Shown here piece after piece: positions 1 to 7,438 of a stretch of DNA of 21,136 bases. The stretch spans positions 1 to 21,136 of the forward strand of contig URDN01000041.1 in assembly GCA_900546495.1 (NCBI GenBank), written 5' to 3'. Origin of the DNA: an uncultured Lachnospiraceae bacterium. GTDB lineage: Bacteria; Bacillota; Clostridia; Lachnospirales; Lachnospiraceae. Each line of letters opens with the position of its first letter. The stretch's first letter is position 1. A model generated the notes under the pieces. That model did no database searches, was not told where the DNA came from, and was given only the letters and a program-made list of their open reading frames with translations. A program made the translations under genes and the position numbers.

Positions 1-52
1 CACCGCTTAGTGCTCTACGCACTTGAAGCGGGGGAATGTTTATTCTGCGTTC
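1..52 (+). repeat. Dispersed hairpin repeat, copy 1 (cut by window start)
   Basis: This stretch matches 2283-2334 at 50 of 52 bases; the differences are at 4 and 39. It contains the inner hairpin GCTTAGTGC / GCACTTGAAGC and a GGGGG run. In the complete second copy that run closes an outer stem. The left half of the outer stem lies before the window. Similarity ends abruptly at base 52. The compact two-stem form recalls ends of IS200/IS605-type elements or their non-coding derivatives, but no transposase or TnpB gene is present, so this origin is inference. Confidence 0.75.
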
Positions 53-109
53 AAACAGGGTTTGAAAAGAATCGTCGTTAAAATCTGTTGTCTGAAATAA
101 GTATATCAG

Positions 110-469
110 CTATGCTTCCTTCGCTGTATTTGGCTTTTTATATGGCTTTTGAGTGAGATCGGATCGAATATTTTTTACGACCTCCAGCATCAGTTGCTGC
201 TGCTCATCTGACAGGAGGACAAAATAATCCAGAAACTCTTTCTGCGTCTCATTCACCGGATATAATGTACTTTGATTATCCATGAAAAACTGTGACAGTG
301 TGATATCAAAAGATTCGCATATATATTCTAATGTTGCGATAGAAGGAATAGTATTTCTCTTACGCATATTAGAAATTGTGGAAGTTGATAATCCGGACAG
401 TTTCGAAAGCTGATAATCGTTTAAATGTTGTCTCGCCATAATCTCGTCAATTCTTTTTAGTACATCCAT
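110..469 (-). CDS. XRE-family helix-turn-helix transcriptional regulator
   Basis: A 119-residue cytoplasmic DNA-binding protein. Residues about 5-62 form a Cro/CI-type helix-turn-helix domain: NDYQLSKLSGLSTSTISNMR is the helix-turn-helix proper, and TLEYICESFDITLSQFF is the usual closing part of the domain. The rest (about 70-119) is a short polar helical tail with no recognised ligand domain, so it probably acts as a simple dimeric repressor. The start is supported by an AGGAGG site (minus strand) about 7 bases upstream. It diverges from citrate synthase across a 325-bp gap carrying repeated GTATAA/TTATAC sequences, so autoregulation and control of citrate synthase are plausible but unproven. 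The family call is firm; the target is inferred. Confidence 0.88.
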   Translation of the reverse strand: MDVLKRIDEIMARQHLNDYQLSKLSGLSTSTISNMRKRNTIPSIATLEYICESFDITLSQFFMDNQSTLYPVNETQKEFLDYFVLLSDEQQQLMLEVVKNIRSDLTQKPYKKPNTAKEA

Positions 470-517
470 GCTGAAACCTCCTGAAACTTTTGCCCGTATA
501 AATAGTAGTAAACAATC

Positions 518-534
518 GTATAAATTGCTTATAC
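518..534. promoter_or_regulatory. Inverted repeat GTATAA-N5-TTATAC, candidate XRE operator
   Basis: A perfect 6+6 bp inverted repeat with a 5-bp spacer lies about 50 bp upstream of the XRE regulator start. It is flanked by AAT/ATT, which extends the dyad after one mismatch. A further GTATAA half-site is at 495-500 and a TTATAC at 619-624. Small XRE repressors commonly bind such dyads near their own promoter. Assignment to this regulator is inference. Confidence 0.45.
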
Positions 535-633
535 AATTATTCTACCTAGTTTTATAGAAATAAAATAGCGTACATATGTATTGTAAAAATACTCAAATGT
601 GATATAAGAAAAATCTGTTTATACTTTTTTAAT

Positions 634-662
634 TTGACAAAATATTAGCGAAAGGGTAGCAT
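634..662 (+). promoter_or_regulatory. Sigma-A-type promoter for citrate synthase
   Basis: A perfect -35 TTGACA (634-639) is followed by a 17-bp spacer and TAGCAT (657-662) as -10. This predicts a start near 669 and a leader of about 125 nt before citrate synthase. The rest of the 470-794 gap holds the dyads described separately and no convincing gene. Confidence 0.6.
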
Positions 663-689
663 GAGTGCTAGAAGTGTCTCATTTTAGTC

Positions 690-701
690 AGTGTATACAC
701 T
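690..701. promoter_or_regulatory. 12-bp perfect palindrome AGTGTATACACT in the citrate synthase leader
   Basis: This is a perfect palindrome just downstream of the predicted transcription start of citrate synthase, a position suited to a repressor roadblock. Its GTATAC core resembles the GTATAA/TTATAC half-sites near the divergent regulator. The operator role is inferred. Confidence 0.4.
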
Positions 702-794
702 AAATTTTCAGAGTGTTTGACTTGTGTAGATACGTTTTGCATCCATGGTTCGACTGTGGGTGATTGATCGAATAATGGAATAGGAGGAGAAAAT

Positions 795-2153
795 ATGTAT
801 GATAAAGAGATGCTGGATAACTTTTCCAGAGATTATGCACAGAAATGTCAGGTGACAGACCGGATTTCCGCTGAATTGTTTGACGCAAACGGTGTATTGC
901 GTGGACTTCGTGATAAAAATGGAAATGGTGTAGTTGCCGGTTTGACCAATATATCAAAAATTGAATCCTTCCGAATAGAAAATGGACAGAAAATCCCCTG
1001 TGACGGTAATCTCTGGTATCGCGGATACAATGTTATTGATCTGGTAAAAGGATTTGAGGGTAAACGTTACGGATTTGAAGAAGTTGCTTATCTGCTGCTG
1101 TTTGGTGAGCTTCCATCCCCGGCAGAGTTGAAAACTTTCTGTGAAGTGCTGGCAAATGCAAGACATCTGCCGACGAATTTTACGAGAGACGTTATTATGA
1201 AAGCGCCGAGTGCCGATCTGATGAACTCTCTGACCAGAAGTGTACTGACACTGGCTTCTTATGACGACGGGATCAGCGACAGTTCTTTACAGACTGTTCT
1301 GATGCAGTGTATGAAGCTGATCAGTGAGATGCCGATGCTTGCCGTATATGGTTATCATTCCTATAATCATTTTCTTCGGGATGAGAGCTTGTATATTCAC
1401 CGTCCGCAGTCGGAGTTGTCTACCGCGGAAAATATTCTGCTGATGCTCAGACCGGATAAAAAATACACTGAACTGGAGGCACAGGTTCTGGATGCTGCGC
1501 TGGTGCTTCATATGGAGCATGGCGGTGGAAATAACTCAACCTTTACGACCCGCGTTGTTACTTCAGCAGGTTCCGATACATATTCTGTTATTGCCGCAGC
1601 ACTTTCCTCACTGAAAGGACCAAAGCACGGCGGTGCCAATATCAAGGTCGTTCAGATGATGGATGAGATTCGTCGGGAAGTATCTGACTGGAGCGATGAA
1701 GACGAAGTAAAAGCCTACCTTGGAAAACTGGTTGATAAGCAGGCATTTGATCGAAAAGGTCTGATCTATGGAATGGGACATGCCGTATATTCCCTGTCCG
1801 ATCCGCGTGCCCGTGTATTTAAGCATTTTGTAGAAGCGCTTGCAATTGAAAAAGGCAGAGAAAAAGATTTTGCCCTGTATTCCATGATCGAGCGTCTGGC
1901 ACCGGAAGTCATAGCAGAAAAACGAAAGATTTACAAAGGTGTAAGTGCCAACGTCGATTTTTACAGTGGATTTGTATATAGCATGCTGGATATTCCGCTG
2001 GAACTTTATACACCAATTTTTGCCATGGCGCGAATCGTTGGATGGAGTGCACACCGCATAGAAGAACTGGTAAATGCGGATAAGATCATTCGTCCGGCAT
2101 ACAAGAGTATCATGCAGGAACGCGATTATGTGCCGATGGATGAACGTAAGTAA
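795..2153 (+). CDS. gltA: Citrate synthase (type II-like, GltA/CitZ family)
   Basis: A 452-residue enzyme expected to condense oxaloacetate and acetyl-CoA to citrate in the cytoplasm. Motifs match the family: MEHGGGNNST (241-250), KHGGAN with His278, GMGHAVY with His329, and NVDFYSG with Asp388. His278, His329 and Asp388 correspond to the catalytic His264, His305 and Asp362 of the E. coli enzyme. IFAMARIVGW (408-417) is also typical. An AGGAGG site 7 bases before the ATG fixes the start. No aconitase or isocitrate dehydrogenase gene is adjacent. In anaerobic Clostridia a lone citrate synthase usually feeds an incomplete citric acid branch toward 2-oxoglutarate and glutamate. A 2-methylcitrate synthase activity cannot be excluded by sequence. 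A promoter lies at 634-662. Confidence 0.95.
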   Translation: MYDKEMLDNFSRDYAQKCQVTDRISAELFDANGVLRGLRDKNGNGVVAGLTNISKIESFRIENGQKIPCDGNLWYRGYNVIDLVKGFEGKRYGFEEVAYLLLFGELPSPAELKTFCEVLANARHLPTNFTRDVIMKAPSADLMNSLTRSVLTLASYDDGISDSSLQTVLMQCMKLISEMPMLAVYGYHSYNHFLRDESLYIHRPQSELSTAENILLMLRPDKKYTELEAQVLDAALVLHMEHGGGNNSTFTTRVVTSAGSDTYSVIAAALSSLKGPKHGGANIKVVQMMDEIRREVSDWSDEDEVKAYLGKLVDKQAFDRKGLIYGMGHAVYSLSDPRARVFKHFVEALAIEKGREKDFALYSMIERLAPEVIAEKRKIYKGVSANVDFYSGFVYSMLDIPLELYTPIFAMARIVGWSAHRIEELVNADKIIRPAYKSIMQERDYVPMDERK

Positions 2154-2266
2154 CATTTTTGCACAAATAGTGATATGGTAGTTATTCATGCAAAAGGATT
2201 CATGGAATATATGTGATGCGTGAATTGTTATTGAGAGACAGACTGCAAAAGAGGTAAAACGGACAT

Positions 2267-2334
2267 AAGCATCCCCCTTATCCACTGCTTAGTGCTCTAC
2301 GCACTTGAAGCGGGGGAATGCTTATTCTGCGTTC
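2267..2334 (+). repeat. Dispersed hairpin repeat, copy 2 (complete)
   Basis: The outer stem is AAGCATCCCCC (2267-2277) with GGGGGAATGCTT (2312-2323, one bulged A). The inner hairpin is GCTTAGTGC (2287-2295) with GCACTTGAAGC (2301-2311) around a TCTAC loop. A 9-nt bulge separates the stems. CACT-GCTT-AGTG offers a competing short hairpin. It lies just upstream of the acetyltransferase and is nearly identical to copy 1 at the window start, so the two copies bracket the XRE/citrate synthase pair as direct repeats. The unit resembles a non-coding mobile repeat; an IS200/IS605 ancestry is inference. Confidence 0.75.
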
Positions 2335-2363
2335 CGTTCAATAAATTAGGGGGACTTGAGAAT

Positions 2364-3032
2364 ATGTTTCATGAGATTGATGAAAATACATGGGATCGGA
2401 AAGAGATTTACGATGCATTTTATGGTTATACCTATGCAATGACGGTACAACTGGATATGACAGAGCTATATGCACAGATAAAAGAGCATGGATATAAATT
2501 TTATCCGACGATCTGCTGGCTGATCACAAAGACAGTAAATTCAGATGTGGACTACCGTTTCGGAAAAGTCCATGGTATAATAGGATATTATGATCAGATG
2601 AACACCAGCTATACGCTGAGAAGAAGTGCAAAACCGCATCTGTTCACTCACATGGTGACCAAGTATAACGAAGATTTTGAAACATATTATGAGCAGTTCC
2701 TGAAGGATAAGCAGAAAGCAGAAGCTGCTGACCGCCTCTATTATTACGAAGATGCCAGACCGGACAGCGTCGATGTTTCGACGACGCCGGATACCTCATT
2801 TACGGCGATCTCTTATTCCATTCCGGATACGTTTTATCAGCGTGGCGGAGACAATATGCGTTATACACCATTTACAACGGTGGGATGTTTTTACAAGCAA
2901 GACGGACGTGTGATGCTGCCGGTAACGGGCAGTTTCCATCATGCAGTCAATGACGGTTACCATGCGGAGAAATTTTTCCGGTTATTGCAGGAGAATATCA
3001 AAAAAGGAGTAACGCAGACGCATGATCAATAA
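2364..3032 (+). CDS. Chloramphenicol acetyltransferase-like protein (CatA family)
   Basis: A 222-residue protein of the type A chloramphenicol acetyltransferase fold, a trimeric cytoplasmic acetyl-CoA-dependent acyltransferase. The signature HHAVNDG is at 192-198. His193 is the expected catalytic base and Asp197 the structural Asp of the HHxxxDG motif. N-terminal (FYGYTYAMTVQLDM) and central segments also fit, and length matches the family (about 210-220). The reading frame extends upstream into the hairpin repeat, but the ATG at 2364 is preferred because AGGGGGA lies about 8 bases before it and the protein then begins at the usual family N-terminus. It overlaps the next gene by 11 bp, suggesting translational coupling. 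Many chromosomal homologues in Clostridia do not confer resistance, so the substrate is uncertain. Confidence 0.88.
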   Translation: MFHEIDENTWDRKEIYDAFYGYTYAMTVQLDMTELYAQIKEHGYKFYPTICWLITKTVNSDVDYRFGKVHGIIGYYDQMNTSYTLRRSAKPHLFTHMVTKYNEDFETYYEQFLKDKQKAEAADRLYYYEDARPDSVDVSTTPDTSFTAISYSIPDTFYQRGGDNMRYTPFTTVGCFYKQDGRVMLPVTGSFHHAVNDGYHAEKFFRLLQENIKKGVTQTHDQ

Positions 3033-3876
3033 AAATCTTTTTCTGGAAACATTACATGAAGTAGCGGAAATCGCAGCTACATCCGGAGAAAAAATAAAAC
3101 CGGAGGAAGTTCATAAATATTTTGAAGGAATGGAGCTTTCCCCGGAGCAGGAAAAAATGGTATATGAGTATCTGAATCTGCCGCCGGAAGCAAAACAGGC
3201 ACCAGTGGCAGAGGAGGAAGAAGTTACCGAAGACGCTGAGGAGATAGAAACGGTGGAAGTATATTCCACGACAGATTCTTCCAAAGATATTCAGATCGGT
3301 ACTGACCGCGTCGCAGAAGACGAAGAAGAGGATGTGCCACAGGCAAAAGATGTGGAGAAACTGTCTGATTCCGTTTATTATCGGATGTATCTGGACGAAG
3401 TCAGAGGACGCGGGGAGACAGACGAAGCAAAAATGCGGGAGCTGTATCAGCAGATCCAGCAGGGAAATCAGGATGCTGTCAACGGAATTGTAGACGGATG
3501 GTTGATGCGGATCATTCATATGGCAGGTATGTACGATGATGTGCCGGTCAATATGGAGGATCTGATTCAGGAAGGAAATATGGCGCTCTGGATGGCACTG
3601 AGTGCGTTGCCGGAAGTGGAGGGTGCCACAGAGCTGGATTCCTATCTGGAAAAACAGGTAGTGGCAGCATTTGAAAACCATATCCGTGAGGTGACTGGTG
3701 ATACGGATCAGGTGCAGGCAGTGCTTGGAAAGGCAGCATTGCTGCATGAGGCACGTAAGTATCTGGCGAAAGAGAATTCACAGGATCCGTCGATCAGACA
3801 GCTTAGTGAGTACACACATATTTCGCCGGAAGAAATTCAGGATATTTTGGCGCTCCAGAAAGAAAAAACGGAATAA
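3022..3876 (+). CDS. Sigma-70-like protein lacking region 4
   Basis: A 284-residue acidic protein. Residues 1-55 resemble sigma region 1.1 (KIKPEEVHKYFEG, then LSPEQEKMVYEYL). Residues about 60-108 are a Glu/Asp-rich low-complexity linker. DSVYYRMYLDEVRGR (116-130) looks like region 1.2. Residues 134-225 resemble region 2 (core-binding part NMEDLIQEGNMALWMALSAL, 177-196). NSQDPSIRQLSEYTHISPEE (252-271) resembles region 3. The protein ends there: the region 4 helix-turn-helix that reads -35 elements is absent, and the region 2 DNA-reading segment is poorly conserved. It overlaps the acetyltransferase gene by 11 bp, with AGGAG about 12 bases before the ATG, and is followed by a terminator. It could be an alternative sigma factor, a core-binding modulator or a decaying paralogue. 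The family is reasonably clear; the function is not. Confidence 0.75.
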   Translation: MINKNLFLETLHEVAEIAATSGEKIKPEEVHKYFEGMELSPEQEKMVYEYLNLPPEAKQAPVAEEEEVTEDAEEIETVEVYSTTDSSKDIQIGTDRVAEDEEEDVPQAKDVEKLSDSVYYRMYLDEVRGRGETDEAKMRELYQQIQQGNQDAVNGIVDGWLMRIIHMAGMYDDVPVNMEDLIQEGNMALWMALSALPEVEGATELDSYLEKQVVAAFENHIREVTGDTDQVQAVLGKAALLHEARKYLAKENSQDPSIRQLSEYTHISPEEIQDILALQKEKTE

Positions 3877-3884
3877 AAGTAGTG

Positions 3885-3952
3885 AAAAAAAGACTCAATA
3901 TTGAATCACGGGAGCTAAGACGCTCCCTTAGATTAAATGTTGAGTCTTTTTT
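3885..3952. terminator. Bidirectional intrinsic terminator
   Basis: AAAAAAGACTCAA (3885-3897) pairs with TTGAGTCTTTTTT (3940-3952). An inner GGGAGC/GCTCCC stem sits at 3910-3915 and 3922-3927. The A-run on the left and T-run on the right suit termination in both directions: for the sigma-like gene (plus) and for the convergent LysR gene (minus). Confidence 0.85.
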
Positions 3953-4005
3953 CATGTAAGTTACGGAAAGATTCGTTCCATTCATTTCGTTTTAACAATT
4001 AATTT

Positions 4006-4899
4006 TTATCGTTCCTCCGGCAGCAGATATTTGTTGAACAGCGGAATGACCGGATTTAAGTTGTTTTTTCGCCATACAGCGACCAGATGCAGTGGATCTG
4101 TCTTATAAAATGGCAATGACAGTACCGCGGTATTGGAGTTGGAGATACAGTTTTCATCCAGTACAGAGAATCCCAGTCCGGCTTCTACTTTCAGCAGAAT
4201 GTTTTGGATAGAGGATGCATAAATGGTATGGGACGGTGTAAATCCATGCCTTTCACAAAATTGTATGATATTGTTGTAGGCACCTCTTGAAATGGCAGGA
4301 TCAATGGCAATCATGGTTTCGGTACTCAGAGAGTCGAAGTGAATTTCGTCCTGTTTTGCCAGAGGATGAGCCTTGGACATGACGCATTTTGGCGCAGATT
4401 CGAAGAAAACCTGATAAATGATATCATCTGTTGGATAATCAACCAAGTCAAAATCAAGCGTTATCGCAATATCAATTTTGTCATTCATCAGGGATTCCCG
4501 CAGTTCCTGAAAGTTCCCACTGATGATATCGATTTTGATATTCGGATGCTTTTCACGAAGTGCATGCAGGGTGTGCGGCAGAAAGTTTTCGGAACGCTGT
4601 GTTTCGATGACACCGAGTACGATGGAGCCGTTTTCTCCAAGTTCGGCATTACGGGCTTTCTGTATGGCAGCTTCCCCTAATTTTAATAATTTTGAAAAAT
4701 CTTCATATAATACCGCACCACAGGGTGTGAGGCGTACATATTTTTTCGTGCGGACAAAAAGCTGCATCCCAAGTTCTTCCTCAAGATTGGAAATATTTCG
4801 ACTTAAGGAAGACTGTGCCACAAACAGATGATTTGCGGCTTCTGTGAAGTTCAGGTATTCAGCTACATTCAAAAAACATTGAATCTGAAAGATTGTCAT
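4006..4899 (-). CDS. LysR-family transcriptional regulator
   Basis: A 297-residue regulator. Residues 1-62 are the LysR winged helix-turn-helix (FLNVAEYLNFTEAANHLFVA followed by QSSLSRNISNLEEELGMQLF). From about 90 to 290 it is a periplasmic-binding-protein-like effector domain (GSIVLGVIETQRSENFLPHT at its start). The reading frame is open for 15 codons further upstream, but the start at 4899 is chosen because GGAG lies about 9 bases before it and MTIFQIQCFLNVAE is the normal LysR N-terminus. The gene lies 110 bp after nfo on the same strand, so read-through is possible. An inverted repeat at 4962-4978 may be its operator. No metabolic target gene is divergent from it, so the effector and regulon are unknown. 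Confidence 0.93.
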   Translation of the reverse strand: MTIFQIQCFLNVAEYLNFTEAANHLFVAQSSLSRNISNLEEELGMQLFVRTKKYVRLTPCGAVLYEDFSKLLKLGEAAIQKARNAELGENGSIVLGVIETQRSENFLPHTLHALREKHPNIKIDIISGNFQELRESLMNDKIDIAITLDFDLVDYPTDDIIYQVFFESAPKCVMSKAHPLAKQDEIHFDSLSTETMIAIDPAISRGAYNNIIQFCERHGFTPSHTIYASSIQNILLKVEAGLGFSVLDENCISNSNTAVLSLPFYKTDPLHLVAVWRKNNLNPVIPLFNKYLLPEER

Positions 4900-4961
4900 C
4901 GTATTTCTCCATGAATTGTTTGTTAAGCAAAAAGTTAAGCGCAAATAAAAGTCTGGTTACC

Positions 4962-4978
4962 GGCATGTAAAGTATGCC
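4962..4978. promoter_or_regulatory. Inverted repeat GGCAT-N7-ATGCC between nfo and lysR
   Basis: A 5+5 bp dyad with a 7-bp spacer, extended by AC/GT after one mismatch, about 60 bp upstream of the LysR start. LysR proteins usually bind interrupted dyads upstream of their own gene. It could also be a weak hairpin downstream of nfo, but no U-tract follows directly on the minus strand. Confidence 0.35.
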
Positions 4979-5009
4979 TGTAAATAGGTTTAATTATCTG
5001 CATAAAAAT

Positions 5010-5870
5010 TTAAGGTCTGCGCAGCAGTGCAATTTCTTCTTTGTACGGTGGATACGTTTTTTTCGGATTTTCCGGATCGACTAGGTATGGTGTCTCCAGA
5101 ATTTTCGGAATGTTTTCAAAATCCGGATGATGAACAATGGCGTGCAATGCATCAAAACCAATCTCACCCTGTCCGATATTTGCATGGCGGTCTTTGTGTG
5201 CGCCACAAGGGTTTTTACTGTCGTTGATATGAAATACAGCAATCTGATCCTTTCCAAGAATCCGGTCAAACTGTTCGATCACACCGTCAAAATCATTTAT
5301 AATGTCGTAACCTGCATCGTGTGTATGGCAGGTATCAAAACAGACACGCAGACGTTCCGGATGACAGACACCGTCATAAATAGCAGCGAGTTCTTCAAAG
5401 GTTCTTCCGATTTCGCTACCTTTTCCTGCCATCGTTTCCAGCGCGATATAGCATCCGTCGGACTCCGCCAGCACTTCATTCAACCCTTTGATGATCTGAG
5501 CTGTTCCGGCTTCCACATCGGCACCGACATGTGCTCCCGGATGCAGGATCAGAATCTGACTTTTCATAGCAGCGGTACGCTGGACTTCCAGTGTCAGAAA
5601 ATCAACAGCAAGCTGAAACGTTTCCGGTTTTACCGTATTTGCCAGATTGATGATATAGGGCGCATGCACGACGAATTCTTCCATGCCGTACTGATGCATG
5701 GCTTCCCATCCAGCGTCGATATTCAATTCTTCCACCGGTTTGCGTCTGGTATTCTGTGGAGCCCCGGTATACAGCATGAACGTATTCGCTTCATATCCGG
5801 CAGCTTCCCTGACAGAATTTAAGAACATGTTTTTTCCGGACATGCTCACATGAGAACCTATTTTTAACAT
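5010..5870 (-). CDS. nfo: Endonuclease IV (AP endonuclease)
   Basis: A 286-residue trinuclear-zinc enzyme of base excision repair that cuts DNA 5' of abasic sites and trims blocked 3' ends. All nine expected metal ligands are visible: His69 (VVHAPY), His110 (LHPGAH), Glu145 (ALETM), Asp179 and His182 (CFDTCH), His214 (FHINDS), Asp227 and His229 (DRHANIG), and Glu259 (ILETPY). Length and TIM-barrel order match the E. coli protein. The open frame begins 10 codons earlier; the ATG at 5870 is preferred because MLKIGSHVSM is the typical N-terminus and an AGG sits 7 bases upstream. It is followed by the LysR gene on the same strand. Confidence 0.96.
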   Translation of the reverse strand: MLKIGSHVSMSGKNMFLNSVREAAGYEANTFMLYTGAPQNTRRKPVEELNIDAGWEAMHQYGMEEFVVHAPYIINLANTVKPETFQLAVDFLTLEVQRTAAMKSQILILHPGAHVGADVEAGTAQIIKGLNEVLAESDGCYIALETMAGKGSEIGRTFEELAAIYDGVCHPERLRVCFDTCHTHDAGYDIINDFDGVIEQFDRILGKDQIAVFHINDSKNPCGAHKDRHANIGQGEIGFDALHAIVHHPDFENIPKILETPYLVDPENPKKTYPPYKEEIALLRRP

Positions 5871-6046
5871 ATGTTTGCCTGCCGCGCCTGTAAAAAACAC
5901 GGCATTTCCCCTTATTCATAGTTGTCCCCATCAGTATAGTACAAAAATTAAAATTTGCCTAGCGGTAAGTAGAAAAAGAAGTACCATCTTAAGTGAAAAA
6001 ACTTTTGCCGAAACGTGCGTTGAAGTGAAAAGTTCTCACTTTAAGG

Positions 6047-6075
6047 TTGGCAAATGGGTGGAAATTAGGTACAAT
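6047..6075 (+). promoter_or_regulatory. Sigma-A-type promoter for aroB
   Basis: TTGGCA (6047-6052), a 17-bp spacer and TACAAT (6070-6075). The predicted start is near 6082, giving a leader of about 140 nt with no recognised riboswitch. An AAGTGA-N6-TCACTT dyad lies just upstream of the -35 (about 6023-6042). Confidence 0.65.
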
Positions 6076-6222
6076 AAAAAACAACTATATATAAAAAGAT
6101 GACTTTTTATAGAGACATAGTGAAAATATATGTTCAGAATGAGTTGTCTTAGAAACAATGATTTATGTGGATGTACAGTGATTTTGAGCACATATAAAAA
6201 AGATTGGGAGAGGAAAAGAAGA

Positions 6223-7335
6223 ATGCCTAAATTTGAGGTGGAATTAAAAAAAATAGTGGATGATTCTTATGAAATTGAAATCGGACATGGACTTCTGGAT
6301 CGGGTTGTGGAGGATCTGTTTGTCGGTGTGGCTGGAAAACTTCATAAATTTGCGATTATCACAGACAGCAATGTGGAACCGTTGTATGCGCGTCCGCTGG
6401 AACAGAAATTGCTGGATGCAGGATATCAGACAGATGTTTTTGTGTTCCCGGCAGGAGAAAAAAGTAAGACACGCCAGACAAAGGCGATGATCGAGGATGC
6501 GATGCTGGCAAAAGGTTATCGCCGTGACTGCTGTATTCTGGCAGTGGGCGGTGGAGTGGTTACTGATCTGGCTGGATTTATCGCAGGTACATATGGCAGA
6601 GGGGTACCGTTTATTAATTATGCAACGAGTCTGCTGGCAGCTGCAGATGCTTCTGTGGGCGGCAAGACAGCTGTGGATACCCCATTGGCAACAAATCTGA
6701 TCGGACTGATCAATCAGCCGAAAAAAGTATATCTGGATCTGGATACCTGGAAAACATTGCCGAAGCGTGAGATTTACAGCGGACTGGCAGAGACCATCAA
6801 GCATGCGTGTCTGGCAGATGCAGTATTTTTCGATTATCTGGAAGCGCATATGGATGCAATTTTGGAGTTGGATCAGGAAGCATGTGAGCATATCGCAGAG
6901 AAAAATTGCAGCATCAAATATCATGTGGTTATGCAGGATGAGCGGGAGCTTGGCCTGCGCGAAGTGTTAAATCTTGGACATACCGTGGGACGTGCGGTGG
7001 AGACTGTCAGCAATTACCGTCTGCTGCATGGTGAGGCAGTGGCAATCGGTCTGGTTGCTGAGGCACGTCTGGCGCAGAATATGGGATATCTGTCCGAGGC
7101 AGATGCTGAGCGTGTGATTGCATTGCTGAAACGTGCAAACCTGCCGACGGAGATTCCGGAATATATCGACCGGGAAGCTCTGGTGAAAAAACTGTATACG
7201 GACAAAAAAGTACGTGATGGAAAATTGCGTTTTGTCATTCAGGATGGCATCGGTGCCATTGCAACTTTTGGCGAGAATGTTTATGCATCTCCAATCTCTG
7301 AGGAAAAAGCAAGAGAGATCATTATGCAGTTATAG
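6223..7335 (+). CDS. aroB: 3-dehydroquinate synthase
   Basis: A 370-residue NAD- and metal-dependent enzyme converting DAHP to 3-dehydroquinate, the second step of the shikimate pathway for aromatic amino acids. Visible features are PAGEKSKT (76-83), the nucleotide-binding AVGGGVVTDLAGFIAGTYGR (107-126), SVGGKTAVDT with Lys148, and metal ligands Glu190 (GLAETIKH), His253 (NLGHT) and His269 (LLHGEA). The frame is open 31 codons further upstream, but the start at 6223 is preceded by AGGA about 8 bases away and gives the usual N-terminus. Other shikimate genes are not adjacent, so aroB appears as a single-gene unit with its own promoter. Confidence 0.95.
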   Translation: MPKFEVELKKIVDDSYEIEIGHGLLDRVVEDLFVGVAGKLHKFAIITDSNVEPLYARPLEQKLLDAGYQTDVFVFPAGEKSKTRQTKAMIEDAMLAKGYRRDCCILAVGGGVVTDLAGFIAGTYGRGVPFINYATSLLAAADASVGGKTAVDTPLATNLIGLINQPKKVYLDLDTWKTLPKREIYSGLAETIKHACLADAVFFDYLEAHMDAILELDQEACEHIAEKNCSIKYHVVMQDERELGLREVLNLGHTVGRAVETVSNYRLLHGEAVAIGLVAEARLAQNMGYLSEADAERVIALLKRANLPTEIPEYIDREALVKKLYTDKKVRDGKLRFVIQDGIGAIATFGENVYASPISEEKAREIIMQL

Positions 7336-7375
7336 TACAGACTATCGTTATAGCTTAGACTATAATTGGTTAATT

Positions 7376-7425
7376 ACTCGCCACTTATACAAGTGGGAGT
7401 CTCAATTCCAACTGAGATAATGGAG
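7376..7425 (+). repeat. Paired-hairpin element resembling an IS200/IS605 end
   Basis: CCACTT-ATAC-AAGTGG (7381-7396) is followed at once by TCTCA-ATTCCAAC-TGAGA (two adjacent stems). Closely spaced stable hairpins like these are seen at the ends of IS200/IS605-type elements and their guide-RNA regions. No tnpA or tnpB is nearby, and only one copy is in the window. The stems are seen; the mobile origin is inferred. It could also act as an RNA structure between aroB and the next gene. Confidence 0.4.
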
Positions 7426-7438
7426 GCAAAACGCAGGA

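Noticed and set aside
1608..2285. Long minus-strand open frame (225 codons) inside citrate synthase
   Set aside because: It is antisense to a clear citrate synthase, rich in His/Cys/Phe, has no ribosome binding site and matches no known fold.
1..2334. CRISPR or complete transposon suggested by the repeats
   Set aside because: Only two copies about 2.2 kb apart, no spacer array, no cas, tnpA or tnpB gene, and the enclosed genes are a regulator and citrate synthase.
2292..2363. N-terminal extension of the acetyltransferase into the hairpin repeat
   Set aside because: The 24 extra residues encode the repeat itself; the downstream ATG 2364 has a good ribosome binding site and the usual family N-terminus.
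3052..3747. Minus-strand open frame (231 codons) opposite the sigma-like gene
   Set aside because: Its Leu/His/Phe/Cys-rich composition is the complement of the acidic sigma-like protein; no start signal.
5875..6102. Plus-strand open frame between nfo and aroB
   Set aside because: Overlaps the nfo start, contains the aroB promoter, and has no ribosome binding site.
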